Assembly (NCBI RefSeq): GCF_001570885.1
Contig: NZ_BCSN01000013.1
Span: forward strand, 1 to 56,854
Direction of reading: 5' to 3'
Length of the DNA stretch: 56,854 nt
Origin: Micrococcus lylae NBRC 15355
GTDB lineage: Bacteria; Actinomycetota; Actinomycetes; Actinomycetales; Micrococcaceae
Part shown: piece by piece, positions 38,797 through 47,468 of the stretch
Numbering within the stretch: position 1 is the stretch's first letter
Layout of the letters: every line of letters begins with the position of its first letter
Position numbers and translations under genes: made by a program
Notes under the pieces: generated by a model
Databases searched by the model: none
What the model was told of the DNA's origin: nothing
The model's input: the letters and a program-made list of their open reading frames with translations, nothing else

Positions 38797-41700
38797 ATGG
38801 CAAAGCTCCTGTACCGCCTCGGCATCGCCTCGGCGCGGCGCCCGTTCGTCGCGATCGTCGCCTGGCTCGTGGCCCTCGCCCTCGCCGTCGGCTCCTTCCT
38901 CGCCTTCGGCGGCACCCTGTCCTCCGCCGTGGACATCCCGAACACGCGCACAGCGCAGCTGACGGACCGCCTCGAGCGCGAGTTCCCGGACGCGGCGAAG
39001 GGCTCGGGCAGCGTCGTCTTCGCCACCGAGGACGGCTCTGCGTTCACCCGGTCCCAGCGCCAGGAGATCGCCAAGCTGATGAAGGAGGTCGAGGGCGTCG
39101 ACGTCGTGGACGAGACGCAGAACCCGTTCGCCCTCCAGAAGGAGCTGGACGACGCGAAGACCCAGGTCACCGACGGCAGGCAGGAGCTGGAGAAGGGCGA
39201 GAAGCGGGTCTCCGACGGCAAGGAGCAGATCGCCGACGGCAAGACCCAGCTGGCCGAGGGCGAGAAGCAGATCGAGGACAACCAGGCCCAGCTCGACGAC
39301 GCGAAGACCCAGCTCGACGAGGCCGAGCCGCAGATCACCTCCGGCAAGGCCGAGCTGGACGCCGCCAAGGATCAGCTGGACGCCGGCAAGGCCGAGCTCG
39401 ACGCCGCCAAGGAGCAGCTGGACGCCGGCCGTGCCGAGCTCGACTCCTCCAAGCAGCAGCTCGACGCCGGCCAGGCCGAGCTGGACTCCAAGGCGCAGGA
39501 GCTCGAGCAGGGCGAACAGCAGCTGGAGGCCGGGCAGGCCGAGCTCGATGCCGGGCAGGCCGAGCTCGAGAAGTCCACGCCGCAGCTGGACGCTGCGAAG
39601 GCCGAGCTCGACTCCTCGAAGCAGCAGCTCGACGCCGGCCAGGCCCAGCTGGACGCCGCCAAGGAACAGGCGATCGCCCAGGGCATGACCGAGAAGCAGG
39701 CCGAGCAGCAGTTCGCTGACCAGCAGGCCGAGCTGGACGCCGGCCGGCAGCAGTACGAGCAGGGCCTCGCCCGGTGGGAGGCCGGCCAGGCCGAGTACGA
39801 GCAGGGTGCCCGGCGCATCGAGGCCGGCCGCGCCGAGCTCGAGCAGTCCCGCACCCAGCTCGAGCAGGGCAGCGCCCAGCTGGAGCAGGGCCGTGCCGAG
39901 CTCGAGGCCGGCCGCCAGCAGTACGAGCAGGGCGAGGCCGAGTGGCAGGCCGGCAAGGCCGAGTACGACCGTGGTCTGGCCGAGTGGCAGGCCGGCAAGG
40001 CCGAGTACGACCGCGGTCTGGCCGAGTGGCAGGCCGGCAAGGCCGAGTACGACTCCGGCCGCGCCCAGTGGCAGCAGGGGCAGGAGCAGCTCGACGCCGG
40101 CAAGGCCGAGCTCAAGTCCAAGAAGGAGCAGCTCGCCCAGGCCGAGCAGGACCTCGCCGAGGGCGAGCGCCGGATCGAACAGAACCGCCCGCAGCTCGAG
40201 CGCGGCGAACGCACCCTCGCCCTCACCGAGGACTTCCGTGCGGTCTCCGAGAAGGGCGACGTGGCCATGGGCCGCGTGGTCTTCGGCATGCCGACCATGG
40301 ACCTGGAGACCGAGCAGAAGGAGGAGGTCACCTCCCTGCTGACCGACGCGGACATCGAGGGCGTGGACATCTACCCGGACCAGCAGCTCAACGCGTCCGT
40401 TCCGCAGGTGATGGGCCCGGCCGAGGTGGTCGGCCTGATCGTCGCCGCCATCGTGCTGGTGATCATGCTCGGCACGCTGGCCGCGGCCGGCCTGCCCCTG
40501 CTCAACGCCCTGATCGGCGTGGGTGTGGGCGTCGCCGGCGCCCTGGCCTTCTCCGGCGTCGTGGAGATGATGTCCGTGACCCCGGTGCTGGGCATCATGC
40601 TCGGTCTTGCCGTGGGCATCGACTACGCGCTGTTCATCGTCAACCGCCACCGGCAGCAGCTGAAGGCCGGCATGCCCGTGCACGAGTCCATCGGCCTGGC
40701 CAACGGCACCTCCGGCAACGCGGTGGTGTTCGCGGGCCTGACCGTGATCATCGCCCTGGCCGCGCTGAACGTCACCGGCATCCCGTTCCTGGGCCTGATG
40801 GGCACGGTGGCTGCGGCCTGCGTGGCGATCGCCGTGCTGGTCGCCGTGACCCTGACCCCGGCTCTGCTGGCCCTGATCGGGCCGAAGGCGCTGAACAAGA
40901 AGGAGCGCGCCCGTGTGGAGGCCGGGGAGCTGCAGCCGCTGCACGGTGACAAGCCGACCCGCGGCGGGGCCGAGCGCACCCGGATGTCCACCGGATCCGC
41001 GGTCGTGACCTCGCTCGCGGCGATCGTGGCCCTGGTGGTGATCGCCCTTCCGTTCGGCTCCATGCGCCTGGGCCTGCCCGACGGCGGCTCCGAGCCGCTC
41101 GGTTCCAGCTCCGAGCGCGCCTACACGCTCACCGGCGAGGCCTTCGGCGACGGCTACAACGGCCCGCTCGTGGTGACCGCGGACCTGCCGAAGGGGCTGT
41201 CCGGGGACGAGGCAACAGACCTGCAGCTCACGGTCGCCGAGCAGGTGGCGCAGATGGACCACGTGAAGGCGGCGGTGCCCGCGGCCCTGAACGGGGACCG
41301 CTCGCTGGCCATGATCCAGGTCATCCCGGAGGAGGGTCCGAACGCGATCTCCACCGAGGAGCTCGTGCAGACCCTGCGCTCCACCGAGGCGGCGGGCGAG
41401 GCCACCGGCCTCGACGTGGCCGGCGTGACCAGCGGATTCATCGACGTCTCTGCGAAGCTCTCCGAGGCCCTGCCGCTGTACCTCACCCTGGTGGTGGGCC
41501 TGTCCCTGGTCATCATGGTGCTGGTGTTCCGGTCCCTGCTGGTCCCGCTGATCGCCACCGGCGGCTTCATCCTCTCGGTGTTCGCCGCGATGGGCGCGGT
41601 CGTGGCCATCTACCAGTGGGGCTGGCTCAGCTCGATCTTCGGCGTGCACTCCCCGGGCCCGGTGCTCAGCTTCCTGCCGACCATCATGATCGGCGTGCTG

Positions 41701-42132
41701 TTCGGCCTGGCCATGGACTACCAGCTGTTCATCGCCTCCGGCATGCGCGAGGCCTACGCCCACGGCAAGCCCGCCCGCGAGGCCGTGCTCTCCGGTCTGC
41801 GCGCCGGCCGCTCCGTGGTGATCGCCGCCGCGATCATCATGGTCTCGGTGTTCGGCGGCTTCATCTTCGCCCACGACGCGATGATCCGCCCGATCGGCTT
41901 CGGCCTCACCGTGGGCGTGCTCTTCGACGCCTTCGTGGTGCGCCTGCTGCTGATGCCGGCGGTCATGCACCTGCTGGGACCGGCGGCCTGGTGGCTGCCG
42001 GGCTGGCTGGACCGCATCCTGCCGGACGTGGACGTCGAGGGCGCCAAGCTCGAGGGCGACCACGAGGCCCCGGCCGGGGACCGCACGGTCACCGGTGAGA
42101 TCCCGCAGGTCCAGACCCCGCCCACGCACTGA
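38797..42132 (+). CDS. MMPL-family membrane protein with a very long periplasmic-type coiled coil
   Basis: A 1111-residue protein. Helix 1 is at about 16-36. The first outer domain carries an insert at about 113-475 made of perfect seven-residue repeats such as KAELDAA-KDQLDAG-KAELDAA and QAELDAG, so a coiled-coil stalk of about 50 nm is expected. A helix bundle with the DY motif (GLAVGIDYALFIVNRHR) follows, then a second outer domain and a second bundle (LFGLAMDYQLFIASGMREAY). The repeats resemble those in YhgE/Pip-type proteins, which supports a role at the cell surface or wall, e.g. lipid or glycan export. Likely regulator: a TetR protein from elsewhere. Confidence 0.88.
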   Translation: MAKLLYRLGIASARRPFVAIVAWLVALALAVGSFLAFGGTLSSAVDIPNTRTAQLTDRLEREFPDAAKGSGSVVFATEDGSAFTRSQRQEIAKLMKEVEGVDVVDETQNPFALQKELDDAKTQVTDGRQELEKGEKRVSDGKEQIADGKTQLAEGEKQIEDNQAQLDDAKTQLDEAEPQITSGKAELDAAKDQLDAGKAELDAAKEQLDAGRAELDSSKQQLDAGQAELDSKAQELEQGEQQLEAGQAELDAGQAELEKSTPQLDAAKAELDSSKQQLDAGQAQLDAAKEQAIAQGMTEKQAEQQFADQQAELDAGRQQYEQGLARWEAGQAEYEQGARRIEAGRAELEQSRTQLEQGSAQLEQGRAELEAGRQQYEQGEAEWQAGKAEYDRGLAEWQAGKAEYDRGLAEWQAGKAEYDSGRAQWQQGQEQLDAGKAELKSKKEQLAQAEQDLAEGERRIEQNRPQLERGERTLALTEDFRAVSEKGDVAMGRVVFGMPTMDLETEQKEEVTSLLTDADIEGVDIYPDQQLNASVPQVMGPAEVVGLIVAAIVLVIMLGTLAAAGLPLLNALIGVGVGVAGALAFSGVVEMMSVTPVLGIMLGLAVGIDYALFIVNRHRQQLKAGMPVHESIGLANGTSGNAVVFAGLTVIIALAALNVTGIPFLGLMGTVAAACVAIAVLVAVTLTPALLALIGPKALNKKERARVEAGELQPLHGDKPTRGGAERTRMSTGSAVVTSLAAIVALVVIALPFGSMRLGLPDGGSEPLGSSSERAYTLTGEAFGDGYNGPLVVTADLPKGLSGDEATDLQLTVAEQVAQMDHVKAAVPAALNGDRSLAMIQVIPEEGPNAISTEELVQTLRSTEAAGEATGLDVAGVTSGFIDVSAKLSEALPLYLTLVVGLSLVIMVLVFRSLLVPLIATGGFILSVFAAMGAVVAIYQWGWLSSIFGVHSPGPVLSFLPTIMIGVLFGLAMDYQLFIASGMREAYAHGKPAREAVLSGLRAGRSVVIAAAIIMVSVFGGFIFAHDAMIRPIGFGLTVGVLFDAFVVRLLLMPAVMHLLGPAAWWLPGWLDRILPDVDVEGAKLEGDHEAPAGDRTVTGEIPQVQTPPTH
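39160..40215 (+). repeat. coding heptad repeats (21-bp period)
   Basis: The coiled-coil insert is encoded by about fifty 21-base units such as GCCGAGCTCGACGCCGGCAA variants. Some are near-identical blocks, e.g. the triple GAGTGGCAGGCCGGCAAGGC at 39940-40050, a likely site of recombination-driven length change. Confidence 0.85.
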
Positions 42133-42222
42133 TCCTCCCGCCGCCGCCCGGCCCCGCAACAGGCCGCCGGGCACGCGGCACCGACCGACGCCGTCGGACA
42201 CGTCGCCGCCTGGCCCGGGCAC

Positions 42223-42228
42223 TACCCT
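42223..42228 (+). promoter_or_regulatory. -10 box of a probably leaderless promoter
   Basis: TACCCT ends 7 bases before the ATG at 42236. Confidence 0.5.
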
Positions 42229-42235
42229 GGGGGCC

Positions 42236-43213
42236 ATGAGCACCGTGTCCGGCGGCGTCGCCGCCTCCCGTGAAGTCCTCGTCCTGCTGCGTCCCTCCGG
42301 GGTCGCCGGGCTCGTCCCCGAGCTCGCGGACCCCTCGGCCCCGCACCTCACCGTGAAGGACCAGGGCGTGTCCCGCGGCGACGGCCTGTTCGAGACCGCC
42401 CTCGCGGTCCCGGGCGATCACGGTGCGCTGACTGTCCGCAAGCTCGGCGCGCACCTGGGCCGCCTGGGAGGCTCCGCGGAGATCCTCGACCTGCCGGTGC
42501 CCTCCCCCGCCCAGTGGCGCCAGGCGATCGACATGGGCCTCGCGGAGTTCGCCCGCTCCTGCCCCGGCACCGCCGCCACCGTGAAGCTCACCGTGACCCG
42601 CGGCCCGGAGACGGCCGCAGGCCTCGCCCCGCAGCCCACCGCCTGGGTGCTGCTCACCGCCACGGCCCTGCCGGACCCGTCAGTGCGTCCGGCCGGCCTG
42701 CGCGTGCTCCTGCTGAACCGCGGCCTGGACTCCCGGGTGGCCGACAAGGCCCCGTGGCTGCTTGCCGGCGCCAAGACGCTGTCCTACGCGGTGAACATGG
42801 CCGCCCTGCGTCACGCCAAGGCCAACGGCGCGGACGACGTCCTGTTCGTGTCCTCGGACGGCCAGCTCCTCGAGGGGCCGACGTCCACAGCGCTGCTCGT
42901 CCGCCGCAACGCCGAGGGCCGCCGCGAGCTCGTCACCCCGCTGCGTCAGCAGGGCATCCTCGCCGGCACCTCCCAGGCCGTGGTGTTCGCCGCCGCCGAG
43001 AGGGAGGGCTGGCCGCTGGGCTACGGACCGCTGACTCCGGCCGACCTGGAGGGCATCGAGGGCCTGTGGCTGGCCTCCTCCGTGCGCGGGGTGGCCCCGG
43101 TGCTCAGCGTGGACGGTGAGCCGCTCCCTGTGGACGACGAGCTGACCGACCGGCTGAACGCGTGGCTCCGCGAGGACCGGGACCCGGGCGCGCACGCCGT
43201 CACCGTGGACTGA
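42236..43213 (+). CDS. class IV aminotransferase (probable aminodeoxychorismate lyase)
   Basis: A 325-residue PLP enzyme of fold type IV: VSRGDGLFETALAV near residue 45, the PLP Lys in LAGAKTLSYAVNM, GADDVLFVSSDGQLLEGPTS and LRQQGILAGTSQAVV. In this family such a layout is most often PabC, making 4-aminobenzoate for folate; a branched-chain or D-amino acid aminotransferase is the alternative. There is no pabA/pabB neighbour here. Confidence 0.85.
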   Translation: MSTVSGGVAASREVLVLLRPSGVAGLVPELADPSAPHLTVKDQGVSRGDGLFETALAVPGDHGALTVRKLGAHLGRLGGSAEILDLPVPSPAQWRQAIDMGLAEFARSCPGTAATVKLTVTRGPETAAGLAPQPTAWVLLTATALPDPSVRPAGLRVLLLNRGLDSRVADKAPWLLAGAKTLSYAVNMAALRHAKANGADDVLFVSSDGQLLEGPTSTALLVRRNAEGRRELVTPLRQQGILAGTSQAVVFAAAEREGWPLGYGPLTPADLEGIEGLWLASSVRGVAPVLSVDGEPLPVDDELTDRLNAWLREDRDPGAHAVTVD

Positions 43214-43293
43214 GCGGCGTCCGCCGGAGCCCTGCGGCCCGCCGCCGCCGACGGGGCGCGTCGCGTGCCGTGCCTGCGCGTGGGCCCCGCCGG

Positions 43294-43299
43294 TAGGCT
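43294..43299 (+). promoter_or_regulatory. -10 box before the DUF4235 gene
   Basis: TAGGCT lies about 63 bases before the ATG. GAAGGAG at 43346-43352 is the ribosome site. Confidence 0.4.
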
Positions 43300-43361
43300 G
43301 GGGCGCAGACATCCGCCGAACCGACCGTTCCGGCCCCTCGCCCCGAAGGAGAACCCCCTCC

Positions 43362-43640
43362 ATGAACACCGTCCTGCAGAAGCTCCTCGCCACCGGCATC
43401 ACCATCGCCGGAGGCATGGTCGGCTCGCAGCTGGTCACGACCGGCTGGCGCCTCGCCACCGGCCACGAAGCCCCGCGCGACGCCACCGACGACGAGCTGC
43501 CCCTGGTGGAGGCCCTGTCCTTCGCCTTCATCTCGGCCGGCATCTCGGCCCTGATCAAGGTCGCCGGCCAGCGCGGCGCCGGCACCGCCATGCGCCGCTT
43601 CGAGGCGAAGACCGCCAAGAGCATCGACAACGAGGTCTGA
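43362..43640 (+). CDS. DUF4235 family small membrane protein
   Basis: A 92-residue protein with a first helix (QKLLATGITIAGGMVGSQLV), a polar loop with GWRLATGHEAPRD, a second helix (EALSFAFISAGISALIKVAG) and a short basic end. This pattern fits DUF4235, common in actinobacteria and of unknown function. GAAGGAG precedes the ATG by 9 bases. A terminator follows. Confidence 0.8.
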   Translation: MNTVLQKLLATGITIAGGMVGSQLVTTGWRLATGHEAPRDATDDELPLVEALSFAFISAGISALIKVAGQRGAGTAMRRFEAKTAKSIDNEV

Positions 43641-43702
43641 CCCTCACCGAGCCGCTCCTCGGCTCCCGCAGGGAGCCGGAGTGCTCCCACCCGCTGCACG
43701 AT

Positions 43703-43737
43703 GACGGCGCGGCACCCGGTCAGGGTGCCGCGCCGTC
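43703..43737. terminator. bidirectional terminator between DUF4235 and mnhG
   Basis: Perfect 15-bp stem 43703-43717 with 43723-43737, 5-base loop, between convergent genes. Confidence 0.85.
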
Positions 43738-43766
43738 GTCGTGGTGTCAGGAGGCGGCGGAGGACG

Positions 43767-44228
43767 TCAGCGGGTCCCGCCGTCCTTCCGGCTCACCGGG
43801 GTGTCGACAGGCTTCGGGGCGGAGCCGTCCGGGGAGACCACCGGCTGGGGCGCGGTGTCCGCGGGATGCTCGCTGTGCCGTCCCCGACGGACGACGTCGG
43901 CGAGCTCGTCCCGGTCCAGCAGGTCGCGCTTGACGTGACGGGTGCGGTAGCCGGCACGTGCCACCAGATGGGCGGCCACGGGCGCGGTGATCATCTGCAG
44001 CAGCCACGCGAAGAACAGGATGGGCAGCCAGACCCACGACCGCCACACGACGGCCAGGCCGGCGAGCATGAGCAGCAGGCCGAGGACCTGGGGCTTGGCG
44101 GCGGCGTGGATGCGGGTGAGCAGGTCCGGGAGCACCGTCAGGCCCACGCCGGCCACGAGCGAGAGGGACGCACCGAGGATCAGCAGCACGGCGGCGACCG
44201 TGTCCCAGAGCAGTGCAGTGTCAGCCAC
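43767..44228 (-). CDS. mnhG: Na+/H+ antiporter subunit G
   Basis: A 153-residue subunit of the Mrp-type antiporter: three helices (TVAAVLLILGASLSLVAGVG, PQVLGLLLMLAGLAVVW, WLPILFFAWLLQMITAPVAA) and the MnhG motif VLPDLLTRIHAAAKPQ. An added polar C-tail of about 55 residues is longer than usual. The GTG at 44228 overlaps the mnhF end by 8 bases. Last gene of the operon. Confidence 0.93.
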   Translation of the reverse strand: MADTALLWDTVAAVLLILGASLSLVAGVGLTVLPDLLTRIHAAAKPQVLGLLLMLAGLAVVWRSWVWLPILFFAWLLQMITAPVAAHLVARAGYRTRHVKRDLLDRDELADVVRRGRHSEHPADTAPQPVVSPDGSAPKPVDTPVSRKDGGTR

Positions 44229-44592
44229 GGGACTCCTCCTTCACAGCCGAGGGCGTGCGCGGCGCGTGGTCCGCGGTGGAGGGGTCCGGGCGCATCTGCG
44301 CGCCGGCCTCCTGGGTGTGGTCCGGACGGTTGTCCTCCACGAAGCGGGCCAGGGTCACCGAGCCCACGAATCCGACCATCGAGGCGAGCACGACCAGCAC
44401 GATGGTGTTGGTGTGCCGGTTGACGGCCATCTCCAGGACCAGGGCGCCGGAGAGGACCACGAGCAGCACGTCGGACCCGATGGCCCGGTCCAGCAGGGAG
44501 GGGCCACGGACGATGCGGAAGATCGCGCCGACCGCGCCGACCGCCAGCAGCAGGCCGGCCACGACGGCGGCGACGAACAGGGGCGTGCTCAT
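44221..44592 (-). CDS. mnhF: Na+/H+ antiporter subunit F
   Basis: A 123-residue MnhF subunit: LFVAAVVAGLLLAVGAVGAI, FRIVRGPSLLDRAIGSDVL (family motif R-x-x-x-G-P-x-x-x-D-R) and two more helices, then a polar tail of about 40 residues. Its ATG overlaps the mnhE stop (ATGA). Confidence 0.93.
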   Translation of the reverse strand: MSTPLFVAAVVAGLLLAVGAVGAIFRIVRGPSLLDRAIGSDVLLVVLSGALVLEMAVNRHTNTIVLVVLASMVGFVGSVTLARFVEDNRPDHTQEAGAQMRPDPSTADHAPRTPSAVKEESRG

Positions 44593-45254
44593 CGGCGCTC
44601 TGCCTCCTCGGCGTCGGCGAAGGGACGGTGGATGTGCGGCGGATGACGGCGGTACTCGTCCATGTCCTCGTACGGCGGGGCACTGTCCGGGTACCGGCGC
44701 ACCAGCTCGAGGTCCGCGGCGGAGCCGACGGCCCGGATGATGCGGGCCTCCACGCGCAGGGCGTTGCGCCGGATGCGGTCGACACGTTCCTCGCCGGCGG
44801 CGTCCAGGCAGTGCAGGTACAGGGTGGCGGTGGCGCGGTCCACGTCCGGGACGATCGAGCCGGGCACGAGGGCCAGAGCGTGGCTGGTCAGGGTGACGAT
44901 CAGGTCGTCGTGGCTGCGCAGGCGGACCTCCACGACGGAGTGCCGGGAGCTGCGGGGCCGGAGGAGGACCACCATGGAGACGGCGATGGACGCCGCCACC
45001 ACGTCCTTGAGGAAGGTCAGCGTGAACACCAGGATCCCCCAGGGATGGAAGCGCCCGGGGAACTGCACCGGCGGCAGCGGCAGCAGCCGCTTCAGCAGCA
45101 GGGCGAACAGCAGGCCCACGAGCATGACCCCCGGGGTGAAGTCCTGCCACAGGGCGCACCAGAGCAGGACCATGACGACCACCACCGGCCACTGCGTGAG
45201 CTGGGCGCGCAGACCGGTGGGGCGGGTCCGTGCGGTCGTGTCAGCGTCCGTCAT
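44589..45254 (-). CDS. mnhE: Na+/H+ antiporter subunit E
   Basis: A 221-residue MnhE subunit with N-terminal helices (VVVMVLLWCALWQDFTPGVM, GLLFALLLKRLLPL), FTLTFLKDVVAASIAVSMVV and the soluble domain with LTSHALALVPGSIVPDVD. The C-terminus extends about 60 residues past the family norm and is His/Glu/Arg rich. The start overlaps mnhD by 14 bases. Confidence 0.92.
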   Translation of the reverse strand: MTDADTTARTRPTGLRAQLTQWPVVVVMVLLWCALWQDFTPGVMLVGLLFALLLKRLLPLPPVQFPGRFHPWGILVFTLTFLKDVVAASIAVSMVVLLRPRSSRHSVVEVRLRSHDDLIVTLTSHALALVPGSIVPDVDRATATLYLHCLDAAGEERVDRIRRNALRVEARIIRAVGSAADLELVRRYPDSAPPYEDMDEYRRHPPHIHRPFADAEEAERR

Positions 45255-46875
45255 GGCCCTCCTCCGTCGGGTCGTCCGCCAGGTCCTCCGCGGCCTCCTC
45301 GGCGGCGGCCTCCCCCAGCACGGCGGTGATGTACGGGGTGCGGTCCATCATGTCCTGGGCCGCCTGGTCCGAAAGGTCGTAGAGCGGGCCGGCGAAGACG
45401 GTGAACGCCACGCTCAGCGCGACCAGGCCGGCGGTCGGCAGGACCAGGCCCATGCTCAGCGGCTTGGGTCGGCGGCCAGAGGCCTTGGCCCGTTGGTAGG
45501 CGGAGACCAGCTGCGCCGGCGGGTGCTCGACGTCGTCGATGCGGCGCCAGAAGGCACGCGCCCAGGCGCGGACCACCACGAGCAGCGTCAAGAGGGACAC
45601 GATCACGGAGACCGCGACGAGCACCCAGGCCAGCGGGGTGGCCTGCTCGACGCCGCCCGCCAGCAGGCCGATCTTGCCGAAGAAGCCGGAGAACGGCGGG
45701 ATGCCGGCGAGGTTCATGGCGGGGATGAAGAACAGGACCGCCACCAGGGGCGAGACGAAGGCCAGCGAGCCGAGCCGGTCGATGTTCGCCGTGCCCGCCC
45801 GGTTCTCGATGAGGCCGGTGACCAGGAACATGCCGGTCTGCACGGTGATGTGGTGGGCCACGTAGAACACCGTGGCCGCCAGGCCGAGCTCGGAGGCCAG
45901 GCCCAGGCCGAAGATCATGTAGCCGATGTGCGAGACGAGCGTGAAGGACAGGATTCGCTTCAGGTCCGACTGGGCGAGGGCGCCCAGGATGCCCACCACC
46001 ATGGTCAGCGCCGCCACGACCATCAGGAGTGTGTTGACGTGCTCTCCCGGGAACAGCAGCGTCTCGGTCCGGATCAGCGCGTAGACGCCGACCTTCGTCA
46101 GCAGGCCCGCGAAGACCGCGGTGACGGGGGCGGGGGCGGTCGGGTAGGAGTCAGGCAGCCAGAAGGACAGCGGGAACACCGCCGCCTTGATCGCGAAGCC
46201 CACGAGCAGCATCACGTGCAGGACCATCTGGACGTCCGTGGGCAGGTCGCCGAGCTTGCCTGCCAGGTCCGCCATGTTCACGGTGCCGGTGGCCGCGTAG
46301 ATCATGGCGATCGCCACGAGGAACACCATGGAGGAGATCACGGACACCACCACATAGGTGATGCCGGCGCGGATGCGCTGGCCGGTGCCGCCCAGGGTGA
46401 GCAGCACATAGGAGGCGGTCAGCAGGATCTCGAAGCCCACGTAGAGGTTGAAGAGGTCACCGGCGAGGAAGGCGTTGGACACGCCCGCCACGAGGATCAG
46501 GTAGGTGGGGTGGAAGATCGAGACGGGCCCGCCCTCGTCTTCGTCCACCACGCCCTGCGCAGTGGCGTAGAGCAGCACCGCAAGGGTGATGAACGAGGAG
46601 ATCACGAGCATCAGCGCGGACAGGCGGTCCACGACAAGGGAGATGCCGATCGGGGGGAGCCAGCCGCCGATGTTCACCGCGGCGGCACCCGTCTCCCAGA
46701 CGACGGCCAGCAGGCCGACGTTGAGCACGAGCGTCAGAGCGAGGGTCAGGATCGTGAGGGTGATCTGCGCGCGCGGACGGCGCACGAGCGTGAAGGTCAG
46801 AGCCGCGCCGAGCACGGGCAGCAGGACGGCCAGCGGGGCCAGGTCCGTCAGCGGAGTCGAGCCGAGCATGATCAC
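45241..46875 (-). CDS. mnhD: Na+/H+ antiporter subunit D
   Basis: A 544-residue Mrp subunit of the NuoM/N-like proton-pump family, with about 14 helices. Conserved features include the helix Lys/Glu region FAIKAAVFPLSFWLPDSYP and the LKRILSFTLVSHIGYMIFG motif. The start GTG 46875 overlaps the mnhC stop (GTGA). Confidence 0.95.
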   Translation of the reverse strand: MIMLGSTPLTDLAPLAVLLPVLGAALTFTLVRRPRAQITLTILTLALTLVLNVGLLAVVWETGAAAVNIGGWLPPIGISLVVDRLSALMLVISSFITLAVLLYATAQGVVDEDEGGPVSIFHPTYLILVAGVSNAFLAGDLFNLYVGFEILLTASYVLLTLGGTGQRIRAGITYVVVSVISSMVFLVAIAMIYAATGTVNMADLAGKLGDLPTDVQMVLHVMLLVGFAIKAAVFPLSFWLPDSYPTAPAPVTAVFAGLLTKVGVYALIRTETLLFPGEHVNTLLMVVAALTMVVGILGALAQSDLKRILSFTLVSHIGYMIFGLGLASELGLAATVFYVAHHITVQTGMFLVTGLIENRAGTANIDRLGSLAFVSPLVAVLFFIPAMNLAGIPPFSGFFGKIGLLAGGVEQATPLAWVLVAVSVIVSLLTLLVVVRAWARAFWRRIDDVEHPPAQLVSAYQRAKASGRRPKPLSMGLVLPTAGLVALSVAFTVFAGPLYDLSDQAAQDMMDRTPYITAVLGEAAAEEAAEDLADDPTEEGHDGR

Positions 46876-47468
46876 GGGCGCTCACGCTCCTCACGGGCGG
46901 TGCCGGCCGGGCGGGACCCGCCGGTGACTGTGTGGTCCGCGGACGTGTCCCGGGACCTGCCTGCGGGGTGGCCGCGGCGGGCGGACACCTCGCGGACGGC
47001 CTTGCGCTCCTCGGAGGTGTGCTCGTAGTCCGCGTTGGGATCGCAGGAGTCGTCCAGGAACTCTGAGGTCTCCTCCTCGAGCTCGGAGTCCTCCTCCGCG
47101 TCGAAGGCCTCCTGGGAGGCCACCTTGACGTCCTCGGGGTCCACGGCCACGACGTCCTCGCGGCTGAGCAGCCAGGAGCGGTAGATCATGGCGACCAGGA
47201 ACGCGGTGACGGCGAAGCCGATGACGATGGCGGTCAGCATGAGCGCCTGCGGCAGCGGGTCGGAGTAGGTCGTGGGGTCCTTGCCCTCGATGCGGATCGG
47301 GGCGTCGCCGGACCGGCCCCCGGTGATCAGCAGCAGCATGATCGTGGCGTTGGTGATCAGCATGATCCCGAACAGGATGCGGGTCAGGGTGCGCTCGAGC
47401 AGCATGTAGATGCCACCGGCGTACATCACGCCCATGGCGACCAGCAGGGCGAGGTCGATGCTCATCAT
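46872..47468 (-). CDS. mnhC: Na+/H+ antiporter subunit C
   Basis: A 198-residue NuoK-like subunit. The three-helix core (ALLVAMGVMYAGGIYMLLER, FGIMLITNATIMLLLITGG, LPQALMLTAIVIGFAVTAFL) takes about 110 residues. A long acidic-to-basic cytoplasmic tail of about 85 residues follows, unlike the roughly 115-residue subunits of Bacillus. ATG 47468 overlaps the mnhA stop. Confidence 0.93.
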   Translation of the reverse strand: MMSIDLALLVAMGVMYAGGIYMLLERTLTRILFGIMLITNATIMLLLITGGRSGDAPIRIEGKDPTTYSDPLPQALMLTAIVIGFAVTAFLVAMIYRSWLLSREDVVAVDPEDVKVASQEAFDAEEDSELEEETSEFLDDSCDPNADYEHTSEERKAVREVSARRGHPAGRSRDTSADHTVTGGSRPAGTAREERERP

